8,162 bases of DNA from JAVBMU01 sp031551755 (GTDB taxonomy: Bacteria; Actinomycetota; Actinomycetes; Actinomycetales; Cellulomonadaceae), in assembly GCA_031551755.1 (NCBI GenBank), contig JAVBNE010000044.1:1-8162 (forward strand). The letters run 5' to 3'. The position numbers and the translations under genes were made by a program. Below are positions 5,685 to 8,162 of the stretch, one piece after another; the stretch's first letter is position 1, and each line of letters begins with the position of its first letter. The notes under the pieces were generated by a model. The model was not told the DNA's origin. It saw only the letters and a list, made by a program, of their open reading frames with translations, and searched no databases.

Positions 5685-6476
5685 ATGCGATCCATCGCGA
5701 TCATGAATCAAAAAGGGGGGGTCGGGAAAACGACGACGGCGGTCAATGTCAGCGCGGCCCTTGCCGATACCGGGGCGAAAGTCTGTCTCATCGATCTCGA
5801 TCCGCAAGCCCATGCGACGCTTCATTTTGGCATCGAGCCGCAAGTCGAATTCGATTCAATCTATGATGTCCTTGTCGGCAATTTGAAATTGGCCGATGTC
5901 AGGAAGCAGGTCGATCAGAATCTTTGGGTCGTTCCCGCTCACCTCGATCTGGCGTCCGCCGAAATGGAACTGGCCGGTGTCGTCGGTCGCGAACAGATTC
6001 TCCGCGAGAAACTGGCGTCCGACAATCTTCATTTCGACTACATCATCATCGACTGTCCTCCGTCGCTCGGCGTCCTGACGATCAACGCCCTCACGGCGGT
6101 CGACGAAGTGTTCATTCCGCTCCAGCCCCATTTTCTCGCCCTGCATGGATTAAGCAAATTGCTTCAAACCATCGAATTGGTCGCGAAACGGCTTAACGAT
6201 CGATTGAAATTGAGCGGCGTCGTTCTTTGCATGTACGACGGACAAACTCGCCTGGCGTCGGAAGTGGCGCAGGATATTGATTCGTTTTTTCAGCAAAAGC
6301 ACTCCCAGCCGACGGTTTGGTCCGATGCCCAAATGTTTCAGACGAAAATCCGGCGAAACATCCGTTTGGCCGAAGCTCCGAGCTTTGGACGATCGATTTT
6401 CAAACACGACCCCCATTCCAACGGGGCCGAGGATTACCGAAATCTGGCCAACGAAATCGTCGCCCAGAATCGATGA
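5685..6476 (+). CDS. parA: ParA/Soj family partitioning ATPase
   Basis: 263 residues, normal length for a chromosomal Soj-type ParA. These proteins bind ATP, dimerise, coat the nucleoid non-specifically and are cleared by ParB to move DNA or other cargo. Seen: deviant Walker A KGGVGKTT at 10-17 (signature Lys10, P-loop Lys15), Walker A' LIDLDPQA with Asp39, Walker B IIIDCPPSLG with Asp123, and a C-terminal IRLAEAPSFGRSI motif typical of the Soj branch. There is no N-terminal DNA-binding extension, unlike P1-type ParA. It has its own promoter and ribosome binding site and is the last + strand gene before a convergent gene; no ParB or parS is visible nearby, so the cargo (chromosome or otherwise) is unknown. 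Confidence 0.93.
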   Translation: MRSIAIMNQKGGVGKTTTAVNVSAALADTGAKVCLIDLDPQAHATLHFGIEPQVEFDSIYDVLVGNLKLADVRKQVDQNLWVVPAHLDLASAEMELAGVVGREQILREKLASDNLHFDYIIIDCPPSLGVLTINALTAVDEVFIPLQPHFLALHGLSKLLQTIELVAKRLNDRLKLSGVVLCMYDGQTRLASEVAQDIDSFFQQKHSQPTVWSDAQMFQTKIRRNIRLAEAPSFGRSIFKHDPHSNGAEDYRNLANEIVAQNR

Positions 6477-6530
6477 CCCAAAACGGGACGTGTCGTGGGA
6501 ACGTGTTTGCTGGCAAAATGAGAAATTCCA

Positions 6531-6557
6531 CCCCTTCCGGCCTCTATTCGGAAGGGG
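6531..6557. terminator. Strong hairpin between convergent parA and hemG
   Basis: A perfect 9-bp GC-rich stem, CCCCTTCCG with CGGAAGGGG, loop of 9 bases. It lies 54 bases after the parA stop. On the minus strand the last hemG codons form one arm and the hemG stop codon falls in the loop, so it could serve both genes. Neither side has a long T tract; the minus side has scattered T (AATTTCTCATTTT). Confidence 0.5.
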
Positions 6558-7968
6558 GGCCTGAACGAAGAATCTTATCGGCGGCGTCGAATCCCGATTT
6601 GATGCAATTGGGAATACCCACGCCGTGAAAAGCGTTTCCAGCCAAGGCGAACGCCGGGTCCGATTCGGCAAGCGATTCGATTTCCCGAACAAGCTCCCGA
6701 TGTCCCACATGGTATTGCGGCATTGTTCGCGGCCAATGGGCTACCGTCGTAAAAAGCGGTTCTCCTTCGATACGAAGGATTTTCTTCATTTCGCCGAACA
6801 GGATCGGAACGAGTTTAGCTTCCGGCATCTCGGCAAACTCCGGTGCGCGGGCTCCCCCGGCAAAAATCCGAATCAAGAGCTTTCCTGACGGAGCTCGGTG
6901 TTCGTATTTCAAGCTGCTGAAGCTTCCGGCGAGGATCGGACTTTTCTCGATTTTCGGGACCACGAATCCCATTCCGCGAACCGATTGCTTCATTTGGCCC
7001 GCGTCGAACGCAAAGGTCGCAATCGAGGTTCCTTCATGGTGGATCGAACCAAGTTTTGACGACAATTCCGGCGATACCGATTGCAACAACGTTGCCGCTT
7101 CCTGAGCCCCGGAGGCAAGGATCAGTCGGTCATAGCTCATTTCCGTGCAAGCCTCATTTTGCTCGAATTTCAGATTCCATGAACCATTCGGAAGTTTTGT
7201 AAGTTTTGTGATATTCGACTTGAGGCGCAATGCGTCGGTCGAAAGACGGTTGGCCAAGGAATCGCAGAGAGATGAAAGTCCCTCCCGGAGCGTGACGAAC
7301 ATACTGTAACGGGCTCCGCTCTGTTCGGACAGCTTTGCGGAGCGGTTCGCGGCAAGCTGTTTTTGCATCGCCCGAATCAGCGAACCGTGATCCCGTTCCA
7401 TTTCGCGAAATCGAGGTAAAGTCGCCAGGACACTGAGTTTTTCCATATCGGCGGCGTAAACTCCGCTCACAAGCGGTTCGACAAGCCGTTCGAACACTTC
7501 CTTGCCGAGCCGCCGACGAATGAATTGGGCCATGCTTTCATCGACATCGTCTTTTCGGGCCGGCATGAAAAGCTCCAAACCGGCCCGAAGTTTTCCAAGC
7601 GGCGAAAGAATCGGCGTCGTCGCCATCGGCCAAAGCTTGGTGGGGGCAAGCATGAGAAAACCGTCGGGAAGAAGATGCAAGCGACCGCGACGAACGACAT
7701 AGGTTCGACGATATTCGGAATTCGTCTGGACCAGTTGTTCGCCAAGTCCCAATTCCTTGCAAAGTTGGGTCCCCCAAGGAATCGTGGTAATGAAATTGTC
7801 GGCGCTCTGTTCAATTTGAAACCCGTCCCGATGGATCGTCGTCAGAACGCCACCGACCCGATCGCGGCGGTCGAAAACATGGACGATTGTTTCGTTTGGA
7901 ACTTTTTGGGTCAGTCGATAGGCCGCGGCCAGCCCGCTGATCCCGGCGCCCACGATCACGACGTCCAT
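6544..7968 (-). CDS. hemG: Oxygen-dependent protoporphyrinogen/coproporphyrinogen oxidase (HemY/PpoX type)
   Basis: 474 residues, typical for the FAD-dependent PPOX family, which oxidises protoporphyrinogen IX to protoporphyrin IX (or coproporphyrinogen III to coproporphyrin III in the coproporphyrin branch) late in heme synthesis. The sequence cannot decide between the two substrates; the gene is called hemG or hemY depending on convention. Seen: the N-terminal Rossmann motif GAGISGL at 7-13, FDRRDRVGG near 33-40 for the FAD ribose, a middle region with the EPLVSGVYAAD segment characteristic of the family, and the C-terminal FAD motif LAGNAFHGVGIPNCIKSG at about 442-459. The start is ATG 7966-7968, which places the Rossmann fold at the N-terminus; the 41 in-frame codons upstream lie in compositionally foreign DNA and are rejected. 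No ribosome binding site is seen. The 3' end overlaps a hairpin. Confidence 0.9.
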   Translation of the reverse strand: MDVVIVGAGISGLAAAYRLTQKVPNETIVHVFDRRDRVGGVLTTIHRDGFQIEQSADNFITTIPWGTQLCKELGLGEQLVQTNSEYRRTYVVRRGRLHLLPDGFLMLAPTKLWPMATTPILSPLGKLRAGLELFMPARKDDVDESMAQFIRRRLGKEVFERLVEPLVSGVYAADMEKLSVLATLPRFREMERDHGSLIRAMQKQLAANRSAKLSEQSGARYSMFVTLREGLSSLCDSLANRLSTDALRLKSNITKLTKLPNGSWNLKFEQNEACTEMSYDRLILASGAQEAATLLQSVSPELSSKLGSIHHEGTSIATFAFDAGQMKQSVRGMGFVVPKIEKSPILAGSFSSLKYEHRAPSGKLLIRIFAGGARAPEFAEMPEAKLVPILFGEMKKILRIEGEPLFTTVAHWPRTMPQYHVGHRELVREIESLAESDPAFALAGNAFHGVGIPNCIKSGFDAADKILRSGPPSE

Positions 7969-7993
7969 CGCACGGCATCGTAGGGTTGAGTCC
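7969..7993. other. Likely junction between two genomic backgrounds
   Basis: Left of here the sequence is of moderate GC with mixed third codon positions; from about 7994 to 8162, 124 of 169 bases are G or C (about 73%, hand count). The change coincides with the loss of any visible promoter or ribosome binding site for hemG and with a gene fragment lacking its N-terminus. The exact breakpoint is uncertain because the first ~19 codons of hemG are also GC-rich. Confidence 0.5.
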
Positions 7994-8162
7994 TTGGCCG
8001 ACCTGCAGGAGATCGTCGATGACCTCGAGGCCGAACACGCCGGAGCGGGCCAGTCGGCGGGGCTGGCGCGGATCTTCCGGATCGCCCACACCGATCCGCG
8101 GTTGTGTGCGCTGGCGCTGGAGGCGCGCGAGCGGTGGCGCGCGTGGGAGCTGGAGCTCGGCG
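7994..8162 (+). CDS. Partial FAD-dependent oxidoreductase, sarcosine/N-methyltryptophan oxidase-like, high GC
   Basis: A 56-codon + strand frame open to the right edge, with G or C at almost every third codon position, so it is coding in style. The product segments EHAGAGQSAGLARIFRIAH and DPRLCALALEARERWRAWE match the pattern of the DAO family after its Rossmann motif (substrate-side R-I-x-R-x-A-x, then L-A-L-x-A, W-R-x-x-E). The Rossmann N-terminus expected before it is missing: upstream on this strand is the antisense of hemG. The start at TTG 7994 is therefore arbitrary; the frame stays open further left. This is best read as a fragment joined to hemG DNA. Family assignment is from recalled patterns and is moderate. 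Confidence 0.45.
   Translation, partial: MADLQEIVDDLEAEHAGAGQSAGLARIFRIAHTDPRLCALALEARERWRAWELELG

Noticed and set aside
5423..5866. A 147-codon + strand frame overlapping repeat D and the start of parA
   Set aside because: It overlaps parA by about 180 bases in another phase, and its second half is a shadow of parA. Only the part within repeat D is conserved.
7969..8091. 41-codon upstream extension of the protoporphyrinogen oxidase
   Set aside because: It would push the FAD-binding Rossmann motif away from the N-terminus and lies mostly in the foreign high-GC stretch, whose coding signal is on the other strand.
1..8162. CRISPR array, tRNA or rRNA genes, insertion sequence
   Set aside because: No short regularly spaced direct repeats, cloverleaf-like segment, rRNA-like stretch or transposase motif was seen on either strand.

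Overview
The window looks like a piece of a moderate-GC bacterial chromosome, most plausibly from the Planctomycetota. That is an inference. It rests on large secreted proteins of unfamiliar architecture (a transglutaminase-like core plus a discoidin-like tail, and a redox-dead thioredoxin fold), weak or absent Shine-Dalgarno sequences at most genes, and intergenic palindromic repeats of a kind I associate with that phylum. The last ~170 bases are different: about 73% GC by hand count, with actinobacterial-looking codon use. They may come from another genome through a chimeric assembly, or from transfer.

Layout. Left edge to 479 (+): the 3' end of ettA, the ABC-F translation factor. 480-676: an intergenic gap with a palindromic element, a terminator-like hairpin and copy A of repeat family 1. 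677-2896 (+): a secreted ~739-residue protein with a Cys/His/Asp transglutaminase-like centre and a C-terminal F5/8 type C-like domain. 2897-3221: a gap holding copy C of repeat family 2. 3222-4508 (+): one reading frame for a secreted thioredoxin-fold/helical/beta protein, split by a single in-frame TAA at 3693-3695. 4509-4660: a gap with repeat copy B. 4661-5407 (+): a membrane methyltransferase of the isoprenylcysteine carboxyl methyltransferase (ICMT)/phospholipid methyltransferase type. 5408-5684: a gap with repeat copy D, a T-tailed hairpin, a good sigma70-like promoter and a clear ribosome binding site. 5685-6476 (+): a ParA/Soj ATPase without a ParB neighbour. 6477-6543: a convergent gap with a strong hairpin. 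6544-7968 (-): an oxygen-dependent protoporphyrinogen (or coproporphyrinogen) oxidase. 7994-8162 (+): a partial high-GC frame resembling the N-terminal part of a sarcosine oxidase-type FAD oxidoreductase.

The genes do not form an obvious pathway: translation control, envelope or secreted proteins, membrane methylation, chromosome partitioning and heme synthesis sit side by side as single units. The most interesting structure is between the genes. Each of the four gaps between co-directional genes carries one copy of one of two repeat families, in the order 1-2-1-2 and always in the same orientation. Both families keep hairpins whose pairing is maintained despite sequence change. The second most interesting item is the lone in-frame stop that splits an otherwise continuous gene.
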